Shown: one piece after another, positions 27,906 to 37,028 of the stretch
Layout of the letters: each line of letters opens with the position of its first letter
Position numbering within the stretch: the first letter of the stretch is position 1
Source of the DNA: Kordiimonas sp. SCSIO 12603
GTDB lineage: Bacteria > Pseudomonadota > Alphaproteobacteria > Sphingomonadales > Kordiimonadaceae
Assembly (NCBI RefSeq): GCF_024398035.1
Contig: NZ_CP073748.1
Span: 797,501 to 861,500, forward strand
Direction: 5' to 3'
DNA: 64,000 nucleotides
Position numbers and translations under genes: made by a program
The notes under the pieces: model-generated
The model's input: only the letters and a program-made list of their open reading frames with translations
What the model was told of the DNA's origin: nothing
The model's database searches: none

Positions 27906-28046
27906 ATGTCCAGATTGACACAAATTTTGTTGGTGGCAGGAGCTGTACTGTTGGTTGGTGGTGCCGTGTTTTTAATGACATGGGATATCCCAGCACCGTC
28001 TGAAAAGGTGACGAAAACATTAAATAATGATCGCTTCCCTTCTTAA
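27906..28046 (+). CDS. 46-residue membrane protein with WDIPAP motif
   Basis: This gene is short and easily missed. One hydrophobic helix (about residues 5-24) is followed by TWDIPAPSEKV and the C-terminal NDRFPS. I recall short alphaproteobacterial proteins with a helix plus a WDIPAP...NDRFP tail in this type of context, so selection on the peptide is likely. Its last 20 bases overlap the start of the next gene, whose ATG lies inside the AATGAT codons. Function unknown; it probably sits in the inner membrane with a periplasmic tail. Confidence 0.65.
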   Translation: MSRLTQILLVAGAVLLVGGAVFLMTWDIPAPSEKVTKTLNNDRFPS

Positions 28047-30045
28047 TAAAACTTCTCGTATCGCAATCGCGTTTAGTGTTGTCGGTATGATGGCAGCAAG
28101 CAGCGTGCTTGCGCAAGATGAAGCAGAAGAGAAAAAGCCACAGGAAACACCTGCGGTGGAAACCGCTGAGCCTAAAACTCAGAACAGGTTTTTTCTTGGT
28201 GGCCGTCCAGCACTGAAACGGCAGGTAGGTCCCTCTATCGGGAAACCAAAATCAATACTGCCTCAGCCATTCGTACCCAAAGGTAGTGTTAAAGTGCCGC
28301 CGGCTCCTGCTTTATCACCTGATATAGCGGAAGGCGAAAAGCTTGCTCTAGTAAATGCTGAGCAACAGGAAACCCAGCAGGGTGAATTGCCACAGGTACA
28401 GGATCTTCAAGACGCATCATTACCTGCTGATGACTTTTCTGAAGCATCGCTGGCGCTTTTTGATCCGTCTGGTATGGATGCTTCCGGCGGGGTTGGTAAC
28501 GGTTTTTCTGCCGATTTCTGGCAAGGTTATGACCGCGCATCTTATAAAGAGCGATTAAAAGATTTTGAAAACGCTGCAGGTTCTCCTGCGCTTGTGTCTA
28601 TTGCTAACAAGCTTGTTCTTTCCGCAGTGCCAGTTGACCCGGTTGAGGATGAAGCTGCGATTGTTGAATTTATTTCAGCACGGCTGGATCTTTTGCAGAA
28701 GCTTGGAAACGCCGAAGGATATAGCGCGCTTCTAGCAGCATTACCTGCCGGCCGTGATTGGACGGCGCTTGCAAGATATTTTACCAATGCTTACCTGGTA
28801 AAAGGCAATGTGGCAGATGCATGCGTGCTGGCAAGCCAGCAGCGTGAAACTGATAACGACGCTTACTGGCTTCGGATGACCGCTTTTTGTAAAGCGATTG
28901 AAGGCAACCGTACTGCGGTGGACTTTGAGCTAGGAATTCTTGAGGAAGTATCTCAGGTTCAGCCAACCTTTTATCAATTGATTGATAAAATTCTGGTGGA
29001 AGCTGAATTGCAGTCATCAGGTGGAGTGTCTACAAAAGTCGACTTAACTGCACCGCTGCAGGTTGATCTTCTTGAGGCTAGTATGGCCCGCCTTGCCGGT
29101 GTTGGTGTGCCTGAATTAGCACTAGAGAATGTAAATCCACTTGCGGTTGCTGCCATTCTTTCCAATCCTAATGTTGCAGGAGCTGTGAAAGCTGACCTGA
29201 TGGGGCTTGCTGTTCGCGAAGGCTGGGCGACAGGAGATGTGTATGCGCAGTTTGCGCGTGCTTATCAGCTAACACCTGATGAAGTTGAAGCAGCAAACCA
29301 GCTAGCAGTGGATGATCCTCGGTTTTCTATTGATGCGGTTCTTGGTAATCAGGCCGGAAATATAAAGAACCCTGAGGAACGGGCGAATGCACTGAAGCTC
29401 GCGTGGGAACGTTCTGTTCGCCAAAAATATGCATCGGTAGCGGGTGGTGGCCTTGTAGCTCTTTCTGCGGATACTGCGCCAAACGCGGGCAATATTGAGA
29501 TGGTGGGTATTTTGGCACGTGCGGCTCTTGTATCGGGTGATCTAGATGCTGCAAACGGTTGGTATCGTGCCGTAAGAGCGCAGTCGGCAGGTGCAAATGA
29601 GGCTGCAGATATGCTGCTTGTTGAGTTGGCACCTTTGGTGGCGTTGCTGACAAGCGATGATTTCAATGCAGGCTTTCTGGAAGGTTGGTGGCAAGCACTA
29701 GAAGCTGACGAGAAGCGTTTTGAAAAAGCAAATTTGATGTTCACGCTTGTTGAAGCCCTTGGGCATACTGTCCCTGAGAATATGTGGACTAGCCTTGAAG
29801 AAGGGCCAGCCGTTTATGGCGGGCAAACCCCTTCTCCTGCGCTGTGGCGTAAATTTCTGATTACGGCAAATGGCGGTGATAAACCGAAGACGCTTGCGCT
29901 TGCTTACCGCTTACTCTCTGAAGGTGGTCCAGCTGGCGTACCTGCTGCGCTTGCTGGTTCTTTGATTGGTAACCTAGTAGCGCTTGGCTTGAATGACGAA
30001 GCAAGGCTTATCGCGACAGAAATGCTGATTTCTCAAGGTATCTAA
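28027..30045 (+). CDS. Secreted helical-repeat-like protein, function unknown
   Basis: 672 residues. A signal peptide (VVGMMAASSVLAQ) is followed by a low-complexity Pro/Glu/Lys linker and a long Ala/Leu/Glu-rich region that looks like stacked helical (TPR-type) repeats, without a catalytic motif. It overlaps the WDIPAP gene by 20 bp and lies 5 nt before xerD, so the three are co-transcribed. A proline-rich segment (LPQPFVPKGSVKVPPAP) near residues 78-95 may span the envelope. No named family is claimed. Confidence 0.7.
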   Translation: MIASLLNKTSRIAIAFSVVGMMAASSVLAQDEAEEKKPQETPAVETAEPKTQNRFFLGGRPALKRQVGPSIGKPKSILPQPFVPKGSVKVPPAPALSPDIAEGEKLALVNAEQQETQQGELPQVQDLQDASLPADDFSEASLALFDPSGMDASGGVGNGFSADFWQGYDRASYKERLKDFENAAGSPALVSIANKLVLSAVPVDPVEDEAAIVEFISARLDLLQKLGNAEGYSALLAALPAGRDWTALARYFTNAYLVKGNVADACVLASQQRETDNDAYWLRMTAFCKAIEGNRTAVDFELGILEEVSQVQPTFYQLIDKILVEAELQSSGGVSTKVDLTAPLQVDLLEASMARLAGVGVPELALENVNPLAVAAILSNPNVAGAVKADLMGLAVREGWATGDVYAQFARAYQLTPDEVEAANQLAVDDPRFSIDAVLGNQAGNIKNPEERANALKLAWERSVRQKYASVAGGGLVALSADTAPNAGNIEMVGILARAALVSGDLDAANGWYRAVRAQSAGANEAADMLLVELAPLVALLTSDDFNAGFLEGWWQALEADEKRFEKANLMFTLVEALGHTVPENMWTSLEEGPAVYGGQTPSPALWRKFLITANGGDKPKTLALAYRLLSEGGPAGVPAALAGSLIGNLVALGLNDEARLIATEMLISQGI

Positions 30046-30050
30046 GCCAT

Positions 30051-30950
30051 ATGAGTGATCGGGAAATTCTGGCGCAATTTCTGGAAATGTTAGCGGCAGA
30101 AAAGGGTAGAGCGCAGAATAGCCTGAAAGCCTATGAGCGTGATCTGAGCCATTTTCTTGAAAACTCCAATACTGGTTTTATGAATGCGTCTGCAGAAAAT
30201 ATCAGAGAGTATCTGGCATTCCTGCATGCAGAAGGCATGAAAGCTGGAACTGTTGCACGCAGGCTTTCGGCCCTTCGGCAGCTATATCTCTTTATGTACC
30301 GTGATGGGCTTCGCGCTGATAACCCGGCAACGAATATTGAGAGCCCCAGGCTTGATCAACCTCTCCCTAAAGTGCTGTCAGAAACTGATGTAGATAGATT
30401 GTTGGATACAGCCGAGCAAAAGGCTCAATCTGGCAAAATGGAAGATCAAAGGCTTCATGCGTTGATGGAAACACTTTATGCGACAGGCCTGAGGGTGAGC
30501 GAGCTTGTCACGCTGCCTAGACGTGCGGTGGGACCAGATACCACCATGATTATGGTGCGTGGTAAAGGAGGGCGGGAGCGGATGGTCCCGCTTGGTAACA
30601 AGGCTCGGCTTGCACTGCTTTCATATCTGAAATCGTTGAATGAGGCTAAAAAAGAAGAAAGTGGATACCTGTTTCCGTCACGCGGGAAAGAAGGGCATCT
30701 TACTCGCCGCAGGCTCGGGCAGCTTATCAAAGATTTGGCAGTGGTGGCAGGTATTATGCCGTCAAGTGTGAGCCCACATAAACTTCGCCACGCATTCGCG
30801 ACGCACTTGCTTGCACATGGTGCGGATCTACGCGCTGTACAGCAAATGTTGGGTCATGCAGATATTTCAACGACGCAAATATACACTCATGTGCTTGAAG
30901 AAAGGTTGAAAAATCTGGTTTTAACCAAACATCCATTAAGTGATGGATAA
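30051..30950 (+). CDS. xerD: XerD-like tyrosine recombinase
   Basis: 299 residues, the Xer length. A SAM-like N-terminal core-binding domain is followed by the catalytic domain: Arg in TGLRVSELV, Lys in RGKGGRERMVPL, HKLRHAFATHLL (His and Arg), and LGHADISTTQIYTHV (His and Tyr). It resolves chromosome dimers at dif with XerC. The start is 5 nt after the upstream gene. It is judged housekeeping, not a phage integrase, because length, motifs and neighbours are typical. Confidence 0.9.
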   Translation: MSDREILAQFLEMLAAEKGRAQNSLKAYERDLSHFLENSNTGFMNASAENIREYLAFLHAEGMKAGTVARRLSALRQLYLFMYRDGLRADNPATNIESPRLDQPLPKVLSETDVDRLLDTAEQKAQSGKMEDQRLHALMETLYATGLRVSELVTLPRRAVGPDTTMIMVRGKGGRERMVPLGNKARLALLSYLKSLNEAKKEESGYLFPSRGKEGHLTRRRLGQLIKDLAVVAGIMPSSVSPHKLRHAFATHLLAHGADLRAVQQMLGHADISTTQIYTHVLEERLKNLVLTKHPLSDG

Positions 30951-31005
30951 ATGGTTTTCTATTATGTCGCTACGGAATAGTGGCATCGCCTTGAAATGCA
31001 TTGAC

Positions 31006-31017
31006 GTTTACGTAAAC
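31006..31017. promoter_or_regulatory. Palindrome GTTTACGTAAAC upstream of accA
   Basis: A perfect 12-bp palindrome lies 89 nt before the accA start. It resembles the TTTACGTAAA-type operators described for MerR-family acyl-CoA catabolism regulators (LiuR-like), but this is a look-alike only. Confidence 0.35.
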
Positions 31018-31106
31018 ATTTGAAGGCTTGACATGGAGCGCTGCATCAAGGATTTTGCGCGCAAATTGAAAACGTGCTTTACTGTTCTAAACAACAGGGG
31101 CGCAAA

Positions 31107-32084
31107 ATGAGTAAGGATACGGGCGATATGATGACGTTTCTCGAGTTTGAAAAACCGATCGCTGAACTTGAAGGTAAAATCCGCGAGCTAAGAAGCTTCG
31201 CTGGTGGTGCTGGTCAGGTTGATATTTCTTCAGAGGTTGGGCAGCTTGAAACAAAGCTGAGTAAACTTCTTAAAGAAACATACGCGGGTTTGTCGCCAAG
31301 CCAGAAAATTCAAGTGGCACGCCACCCTGAACGTCCGCATTTTCAGGATATTGTCGGGCATCTTTTTGAAGATTTCACACCGCTTGCTGGTGACCGTGCT
31401 TTTGGTGAGGATGAGGCGCTTCTTGGTGGCCTTGCGCGTTTCCGCGGTCAGGCATGTGTTGTGATGGGCCATGAAAAAGGGTCTGATACCGAAAGTCGTA
31501 TTCGCCATAACTTTGGTATGGCACGCCCTGAAGGCTACCGTAAAGCTATTCGCCTTATGGATATGGCTGAGCGTTTTAATCTGCCTGTACTAACACTGGT
31601 TGATACATCCGGCGCATACCCGGGTGTGGGTGCTGAGGAACGCGGCCAGGCAGAAGCGATTGCTCGCTCGACAGATAAGTGCCTACAGGTTGGTACGCCG
31701 CTTGTGACATGTATCGTTGGTGAAGGCGGTTCTGGTGGTGCTGTGGCAATTGCAGCGGCCAACAAAGTATTGATGATGGAGCATGCGGTATACAGTGTGA
31801 TCTCTCCAGAAGGCTGTGCGTCTATTCTGTGGCGTACAAACGAAAAAGCTGCTGATGCAGCTAACGCTCTCAAGATAACGGCTCAGGACCTCTTAAAACT
31901 CGGCGTAATTGATGGTGTAGTGGCAGAGCCCCTTGGTGGTGCGCACCGCGACCCGGCGCGTGCAATGAACATGCTGGGTGACACCCTTGAAGATGCTCTC
32001 AGGGACATGGCGGGTGTATCTGGTGACCGTTTACGCGAACTTCGCAGAGAGAAATTCCTCGCGATGGGGAACGCGGGCTTATAA
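31107..32084 (+). CDS. accA: AccA, acetyl-CoA carboxylase carboxyltransferase alpha subunit
   Basis: 325 residues from the ATG with AGGGG 6 nt upstream. [16 protein letters not shown] at the N-terminus, [21 protein letters not shown] and [12 protein letters not shown] in the crotonase-fold core are diagnostic. It catalyses transfer of the carboxyl from biotin to acetyl-CoA, giving malonyl-CoA for fatty acid synthesis, together with AccD, which is not in this window. It is followed by a strong terminator. Confidence 0.96.
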   Translation: MSKDTGDMMTFLEFEKPIAELEGKIRELRSFAGGAGQVDISSEVGQLETKLSKLLKETYAGLSPSQKIQVARHPERPHFQDIVGHLFEDFTPLAGDRAFGEDEALLGGLARFRGQACVVMGHEKGSDTESRIRHNFGMARPEGYRKAIRLMDMAERFNLPVLTLVDTSGAYPGVGAEERGQAEAIARSTDKCLQVGTPLVTCIVGEGGSGGAVAIAAANKVLMMEHAVYSVISPEGCASILWRTNEKAADAANALKITAQDLLKLGVIDGVVAEPLGGAHRDPARAMNMLGDTLEDALRDMAGVSGDRLRELRREKFLAMGNAGL

Positions 32085-32120
32085 AGCTGACGAATCGGCG
32101 GAATCAAACAGGTTTCGAGA

Positions 32121-32155
32121 AGGCCGGGCACTAGATTTAGTGCCCGGCCTTTTTT
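32121..32155 (+). terminator. Terminator of accA
   Basis: A perfect 13-bp stem (32121-32133 with 32138-32150) with a 4-nt loop is followed by TTTTT. Confidence 0.92.
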
Positions 32156-32170
32156 CGTGTTACCAAAAAA

Positions 32171-32241
32171 TTACAAGATATTGTGGGCCTTCAGAAGTTT
32201 TTACACTTTATCTTGACGGCGAGAATCTCCCACCGTATTCT
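32171..32241 (+). promoter_or_regulatory. nrdA promoter with two NrdR-like boxes
   Basis: TTGACG (32213-32218) and TATTCT (32236-32241) are 17 bp apart, a good sigma-70 promoter. Two 16-bp boxes resembling the NrdR consensus ACACWATATATWGTGT start at 32171 (13 of 16 matches by eye) and at 32203 (about 11 of 16), 32 bp apart; the second overlaps the -35. A leader of about 190 nt, including a TTTGGA/TCCAAA hairpin at 32280-32295, separates this promoter from nrdA. The rest of the gap 32242-32438 shows nothing else. Confidence 0.6.
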
Positions 32242-32438
32242 GTGTGCGTTACGAGGTTGGAGCGACTCGAAGGGGCTAATTTGGAGTCTTCCAAACCAGT
32301 AGTTTAGTGAAAATTATATAATAAAGTCAGTCTGTTCGACTTTTGTTCTTGCATCAGTTACAATGAAACCATTGTTTCTGTGAACGGTTGAGGATTGTCT
32401 TATATCGGGCGAATGTGTCCTAGGGAGATACGGGCAAA

Positions 32439-34271
32439 ATGTTTGAGGTTACCCATTTCGAACACGGTGGTGCGGTTACTGTTGATCGCAGTCGAGATGA
32501 CCTTCTTACAGAATTTGGTAAGGAGACGCTGAAGGACAGATATCTGATGCCGGGGGAAAGTTATCAGGATTTGTTCGCGCGTGTTGCTTCTTTCTATGGC
32601 GACGATGCTGCTCATTCGCAGCGCCTGTATGATTATATCTCCAAATTGTGGTTCATGCCTGCAACCCCTGTTCTATCGAACGGCGGTACAACACGTGGCC
32701 TTCCTATCAGTTGTTTCCTTAATGAAGCACAGGATAAGCTTGGCTCGATCGTTGATCTGTGGACAGAAAACGTGTGGCTTGCTTCCCGTGGTGGCGGTAT
32801 CGGTTCCTATTGGGGTAACCTACGCTCTATTGGCGAAACTGTAGGCGGTGTTGGTAAAACAAGCGGTATTGTACCTTTCGTACGCGTGATGGATAGCCTG
32901 ACACTGGCGATTTCTCAAGGTTCACTGCGCCGTGGTTCTGCTGCGATTTATCTGCCTGTAAGCCACCCTGAAATTGAAGAGTTTACTGAGCTTCGCCGCC
33001 CAACAGGTGGTGACCCGAACCGTAAGACACCAAACCTGCACCATGGTGTGTTGTTAACTGATGCATTTATGCGTGCGGTTGAAGCTGACGAAGAATGGGC
33101 GCTGACAAGCCCGAAAGACGGCCACGTTGTACGTACAGTGAACGCACGAGCGCTTTGGATCCGTATCCTTACAGCACGTGTGGAAACGGGCGAGCCGTAT
33201 ATTATTTATTCCGATACAGTGAATAACCAGATGCCTGAGCACCATAAGCTCGCTGGTCTTACAGTAAAAACATCAAACCTGTGTGCCGAAATCACGCTAC
33301 CAACTGGTGTTGATCATCTTGGTAACGAGCGTACAGCGGTTTGTTGTCTATCAAGCCTGAATCTTGAGCACTATAAAGAATGGAAAGAGGACAAGAACTT
33401 CGTTCCAGACGTGATGCGGTTCCTTGATAACGTTCTGCAGGACTTTATTGACCGTGCACCAAGTGAAATGGCGAAAGCACGCTATAGCGCTATGCGTGAA
33501 CGTTCTGTTGGTCTTGGTGTGATGGGTTTCCATAGCTTCCTTCAGAATAATATGATCCCATTTGAAAGCTCTATGGCGAAGTCTTGGAACTTTAATATCT
33601 TTAAGCATATTCAGGCTGAAGCTAACCGTGCTTCTGAGATGCTCGCGTTTGAGCGCGGCCCGTGCCCTGATGCAGCTGATTATGGTATTATGGAGCGTTT
33701 CTCCAACAAAACAGCAATTGCGCCAACGGCTTCCATTTCCACAATTTGTGGCGGCGCGAGCCCAGGCATTGAGCCGATTGCGGCCAATAGTTATAACCAG
33801 AAAACACTTTCTGGAAACTTCATCGTGCATAACCAGGCCCTGACTACTCTTCTGGAAGAAAAAGGTCAGAACACCGAAGAGGTTTGGACAAGTATCACAG
33901 TGAATGAAGGTTCTGTTCAGCACCTTACATTCCTGACCGATGATGAAAAGGCTGTGTTTAAGACAGCCTTTGAGCTTGATCAGCGCTGGGTCGTAGAACT
34001 TGCGGCTGACCGGGCAGAGTATATCTCTCAGGCTCAGTCTGTGAATATCTTCTTACCGGCTGATGTTCATAAGCGTGATTTGCACCAGATTCATTTCCAG
34101 GCATGGAAGAAAGGTTTGAAGAGCCTTTATTACTGTCGTTCTAAATCAATTCAACGAGCTGAGGTTGTTGCCACCGGTTCAACTGAAAAGAAGCTTACTG
34201 AAGAGCAGTTACAATTAGCTGCAGCAGCGAATTCTTCGACAGATTATGAAGAATGTCTCGCCTGTCAGTAA
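32439..34271 (+). CDS. nrdA: NrdA, ribonucleotide reductase large subunit (class Ia, short form)
   Basis: 610 residues, shorter than the E. coli type because the N-terminal ATP-cone is absent; this form is usual in alphaproteobacteria. Visible are the redox Cys in LPISCFLNEA, NLCAEITLP with the thiyl-radical Cys and its Asn/Glu partners, VCCLSSLNLEHY with the second redox Cys, SLYYCRSKS with the radical-transfer Tyr pair, and the C-terminal CLAC reductant cysteines. Absence of the cone suggests dATP overall-activity inhibition is missing or different. The partner nrdB lies 2.8 kb downstream. Confidence 0.95.
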   Translation: MFEVTHFEHGGAVTVDRSRDDLLTEFGKETLKDRYLMPGESYQDLFARVASFYGDDAAHSQRLYDYISKLWFMPATPVLSNGGTTRGLPISCFLNEAQDKLGSIVDLWTENVWLASRGGGIGSYWGNLRSIGETVGGVGKTSGIVPFVRVMDSLTLAISQGSLRRGSAAIYLPVSHPEIEEFTELRRPTGGDPNRKTPNLHHGVLLTDAFMRAVEADEEWALTSPKDGHVVRTVNARALWIRILTARVETGEPYIIYSDTVNNQMPEHHKLAGLTVKTSNLCAEITLPTGVDHLGNERTAVCCLSSLNLEHYKEWKEDKNFVPDVMRFLDNVLQDFIDRAPSEMAKARYSAMRERSVGLGVMGFHSFLQNNMIPFESSMAKSWNFNIFKHIQAEANRASEMLAFERGPCPDAADYGIMERFSNKTAIAPTASISTICGGASPGIEPIAANSYNQKTLSGNFIVHNQALTTLLEEKGQNTEEVWTSITVNEGSVQHLTFLTDDEKAVFKTAFELDQRWVVELAADRAEYISQAQSVNIFLPADVHKRDLHQIHFQAWKKGLKSLYYCRSKSIQRAEVVATGSTEKKLTEEQLQLAAAANSSTDYEECLACQ

Positions 34272-34295
34272 AGCCTTAAAACATATTTAAAAACA

Positions 34296-34326
34296 AAGCC
34301 TTCCGATTTTCGGAAGGCTTTTTTTA
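34296..34326 (+). terminator. Terminator of nrdA
   Basis: A perfect stem AAGCCTTCCG / CGGAAGGCTT with a 5-nt loop is followed by TTTTTT. The next 290 nt are AT-rich with only a small GACTC/GAGTC dyad at 34395-34412. Confidence 0.92.
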
Positions 34327-34619
34327 TGTGCGTGTCACCTTCTTCCTACCTATTAGAAATGTGAAACCCATATTTTGTCATATTGGTACAAAATGACTCT
34401 TTTTATTGAGTCTCATTTATAATTAATGTTATGGTGGTAAATAATCTGATTATATACACTAATTAGTTTATATTTTGATAAACTATAGTTTGTTTTTCTG
34501 TTGAACTATTTTGGTCACAAAAGGCCACAAAAAAGTGAATCAGACTTTAAATGCTGTATGGGGAATATAGCGGCATATTGGGGGCGTCAATATCCCGGAG
34601 GGAGGAAGGGAGCGTTGCC

Positions 34620-35237
34620 TTGAAGGTGTTGATTATAGATAAGGCTGATATTTACCGTATAGGCTTAGTTAGCCTTTTGCGTGATATGAATTGTTTCTCT
34701 GATGTCATTGAGCTCGAAGATGAAATTGAGCTTATTGATTTGGTTAATCAACTCGATGAAATTTCTCTTGTAATTTTGAATCCAGAGTTTTCTGAATATC
34801 CTGCAATTAGTAGCGTGAGTTATGTTTGCCGTTTGATGCCTAAAGCAAAGGTTATGTTGATCTCTGATGAGGAAGATTTGACCTGTGATGGTGTGGAGGT
34901 GATTGACCGCAAACAACCAGCCTTTGCCTTAAAATCACTTATCAATGGCGAATTAAAAAAACGGCGTAGTACACTAGAAAAAATAGATGTATTCGGCGTG
35001 GATCAATCTATCCGGGATGCGCGCCATAGTATTTTCTCAGGTTTATCTCAGCGGCGTTTGCAGGTGTTGAAGTTAATTGCGGATGGTCATAGTAACAGAG
35101 AAATATCGGCAATGCTCGGCCTGAAGGAGGGGACGGTGAGAGCCCATGCTCATGCGGTGCTTAAACGCCTAGGGGTAGAGAGCCGCACACAGGCAGCTCT
35201 CATGTACCGTAATGTAAGCGGTATTGCAGCCCCTTAA
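34620..35237 (+). CDS. LuxR/NarL-type regulator with degenerate receiver
   Basis: 205 residues from a TTG that has a long purine-rich ribosome-binding stretch 8 nt upstream; an ATG at 34551 would add 23 residues before the receiver. The receiver-like domain begins KVLIIDKAD, but the phospho-acceptor position is Asn54 (LVILNPEF) and one acid-pair residue is Lys8, so it probably does not take phosphate. The C-terminal GerE-type helix-turn-helix (LSQRRLQVLKLIADGHSNREISAMLGL) is intact. No partner kinase is adjacent. It overlaps the convergent lipase gene by 4 bp. Confidence 0.8.
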   Translation: MKVLIIDKADIYRIGLVSLLRDMNCFSDVIELEDEIELIDLVNQLDEISLVILNPEFSEYPAISSVSYVCRLMPKAKVMLISDEEDLTCDGVEVIDRKQPAFALKSLINGELKKRRSTLEKIDVFGVDQSIRDARHSIFSGLSQRRLQVLKLIADGHSNREISAMLGLKEGTVRAHAHAVLKRLGVESRTQAALMYRNVSGIAAP

Positions 35238-36703
35238 GGCTTTAATGGATACCCGAGTGGCGTACCTGAAGGTCTTGGTTCTACAAGTAACCAATATAGC
35301 ATGTTGTTGATGAACACCTTTGATTGGGTCAATCCGATATGGTCGTATGGCAGGATCATCACATTGTCAAAGGCAATAGGTGATCTGAGCTTTGGGGTCC
35401 AAATACTTAAGTTTCCATCTTCTCGCTCATCCATTAAGGCAGAATAACGCACAACGGTGCCGTCGCCGGGCATCTCAGAAAGCGTTATGAATTTTCGTTT
35501 TTCAGCATCAAACGCAACGGTGCGCATGGTTGGATCAACATCACCCAGTACCAGATCAAAAAGAAGACGTTCTGGAGGTGCAGCTGGAATATCGATAGCT
35601 TCGGTGAAGCGTCTTGCTTCTTCCAAGTGTGTTTTGAGTGTGTGGTGAGCGATCTTACGCCGTTCTTCTGCGCTTTCAATTTCAGGGAATAACCGGGCAA
35701 AAGTTTTATCCATTTTAGGATCCAGCAGGCCCCACTGGTATCTCTCCCATGTTTTAATATCATAAAGCGAGCCTAGAGGCCTGTTTTCCATATCAACCAC
35801 TGCATTGTGCCTGTCACGGGGCAGTAGTTGGTAAAGAGAGGCGAATGAACCTAAAACACCCTGATTGTAGAACGGTAGAAAAGGCCAGCCGAAGTTTTTA
35901 CCATTTACAAGCTCGGTAAGAGCGTGAACCGAACCTGCGTTCGGTGTGCCAATAAGAATAACCCGTTCTACACCTAATGAACCCGACCAATCCAGAATGG
36001 GGGCGGAGCCATCTTCAGGCAAGCCTTGTTCACCGTACCTCAGCATAAAGCGGGTGAGGAGGCCCCCCATAGAATGGGCAACGATATCAACCTTTACATC
36101 GGCATCTTCAATCCCGTAACGAGTCTCATAAATACGGGCGGTATGTTCCCTTACAGACTGGATAAACCGAAAGAGGCGTTTGGAATTTTCCGCATTCGAA
36201 AGGCGCCAGTCATAATCAAACTGAAAGGCTGTATAGTGGGTATCATCGTAAATTTCATCGTTGGCATCCCCAATTTGCTTTTCACGGTATCCACCAATAC
36301 TAAGGGCTTCGATAATCTGAGCATATGCTTTGATTTTTAGAGGAATGCCTAAAAGCTGTAGTTTGATTTCCTCAAGTGCGCCGTTTGGTTCCACATGGCT
36401 CCAGTTGGTTAATGAGCCGTCTGGATAAATATACGGCGCGGTAATACGTTTCAGACCTTCGTCTTTTTGCGGATCCGCGGCGCCTGAAACAAAAGCTCCC
36501 CAAACGACTTGATCATCCCGAATATCTTTTAACTTGGAACCAAGAATACCTGGAATAACAATAACCGGATTCCGATATGGAGTTTGTTGGGCTGCTTTTT
36601 GATTGTAAGTAAGTTCCAGTGCTGGCTCTTTGATTGAAGAGGAACATGCTGACAGCACAGCTAATAAAGCGATAAGTGCAAATGGCTGTATAAACTTAAA
36701 CAT
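35234..36703 (-). CDS. LCAT-like lipoprotein (lecithin:cholesterol acyltransferase/lipase family)
   Basis: 489 residues. A lipoprotein signal ends in LSAC with the lipidated Cys20. The alpha/beta-hydrolase fold is shown by VIVIPGILGSKLKD near the start and the nucleophile elbow VDIVAHSMGGLL; a late Asp and His (MPGDGTVVRYSA, LPYDHIGL) fit the triad. It is likely an envelope-anchored acyltransferase or phospholipase. It lies between nrdA and nrdB without an evident functional link. Confidence 0.82.
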   Translation of the reverse strand: MFKFIQPFALIALLAVLSACSSSIKEPALELTYNQKAAQQTPYRNPVIVIPGILGSKLKDIRDDQVVWGAFVSGAADPQKDEGLKRITAPYIYPDGSLTNWSHVEPNGALEEIKLQLLGIPLKIKAYAQIIEALSIGGYREKQIGDANDEIYDDTHYTAFQFDYDWRLSNAENSKRLFRFIQSVREHTARIYETRYGIEDADVKVDIVAHSMGGLLTRFMLRYGEQGLPEDGSAPILDWSGSLGVERVILIGTPNAGSVHALTELVNGKNFGWPFLPFYNQGVLGSFASLYQLLPRDRHNAVVDMENRPLGSLYDIKTWERYQWGLLDPKMDKTFARLFPEIESAEERRKIAHHTLKTHLEEARRFTEAIDIPAAPPERLLFDLVLGDVDPTMRTVAFDAEKRKFITLSEMPGDGTVVRYSALMDEREDGNLSIWTPKLRSPIAFDNVMILPYDHIGLTQSKVFINNMLYWLLVEPRPSGTPLGYPLKP

Positions 36704-36915
36704 GGATTTTTCCTGTGAATTGGCCCCACTGGTTACTATCCCCCAGAGTTTTAAAACTAGCGCTGAAAGTCAATTAATAATTCTCCTGCTGAATGAACTG
36801 TTTCTATGCGAAAAACGTATAGTTCTATGAAACTGAGTCGCTTTTATAGGGCGTTGAATGCTCTGTTTTTTGCCCTTTGATATAGAAAAATGATGCCACC
36901 GTAAAAATGGCGTCA

Positions 36916-36968
36916 AGAGCAAATATTGTGTTTCTTCGTTTCACATACACTAATTGAGGGGTTATAGT
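36916..36968 (+). promoter_or_regulatory. nrdB promoter with two NrdR-like boxes
   Basis: TTCACA (36940-36945) and TATAGT (36963-36968) are 17 bp apart. A right-half-strong NrdR-like box lies at 36916-36931 (AAATATTGTGT) and a left-half-strong one at 36947-36962 (ACACTAATT), 31 bp apart, the second inside the promoter spacer. The arrangement mirrors the nrdA promoter. The rest of the 36704-37028 gap shows no gene. Confidence 0.55.
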
Positions 36969-37028
36969 GACCCTTAAATCGGTTTGTTTGCGCCTTGGGG
37001 CTAAGGCGCTATTAGGGGAATTAGCTAA

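Noticed and set aside
30051-30950. Tyrosine recombinase as the integrase of a mobile island
   Set aside because: Length, motifs and neighbours fit housekeeping XerD, and there is no att-like repeat or tRNA beside it.
31028-31060. TTGACA...CATCAAG upstream of accA as a further MerR-type promoter
   Set aside because: The dyad is imperfect and no -10 lies at 19-20 bp.
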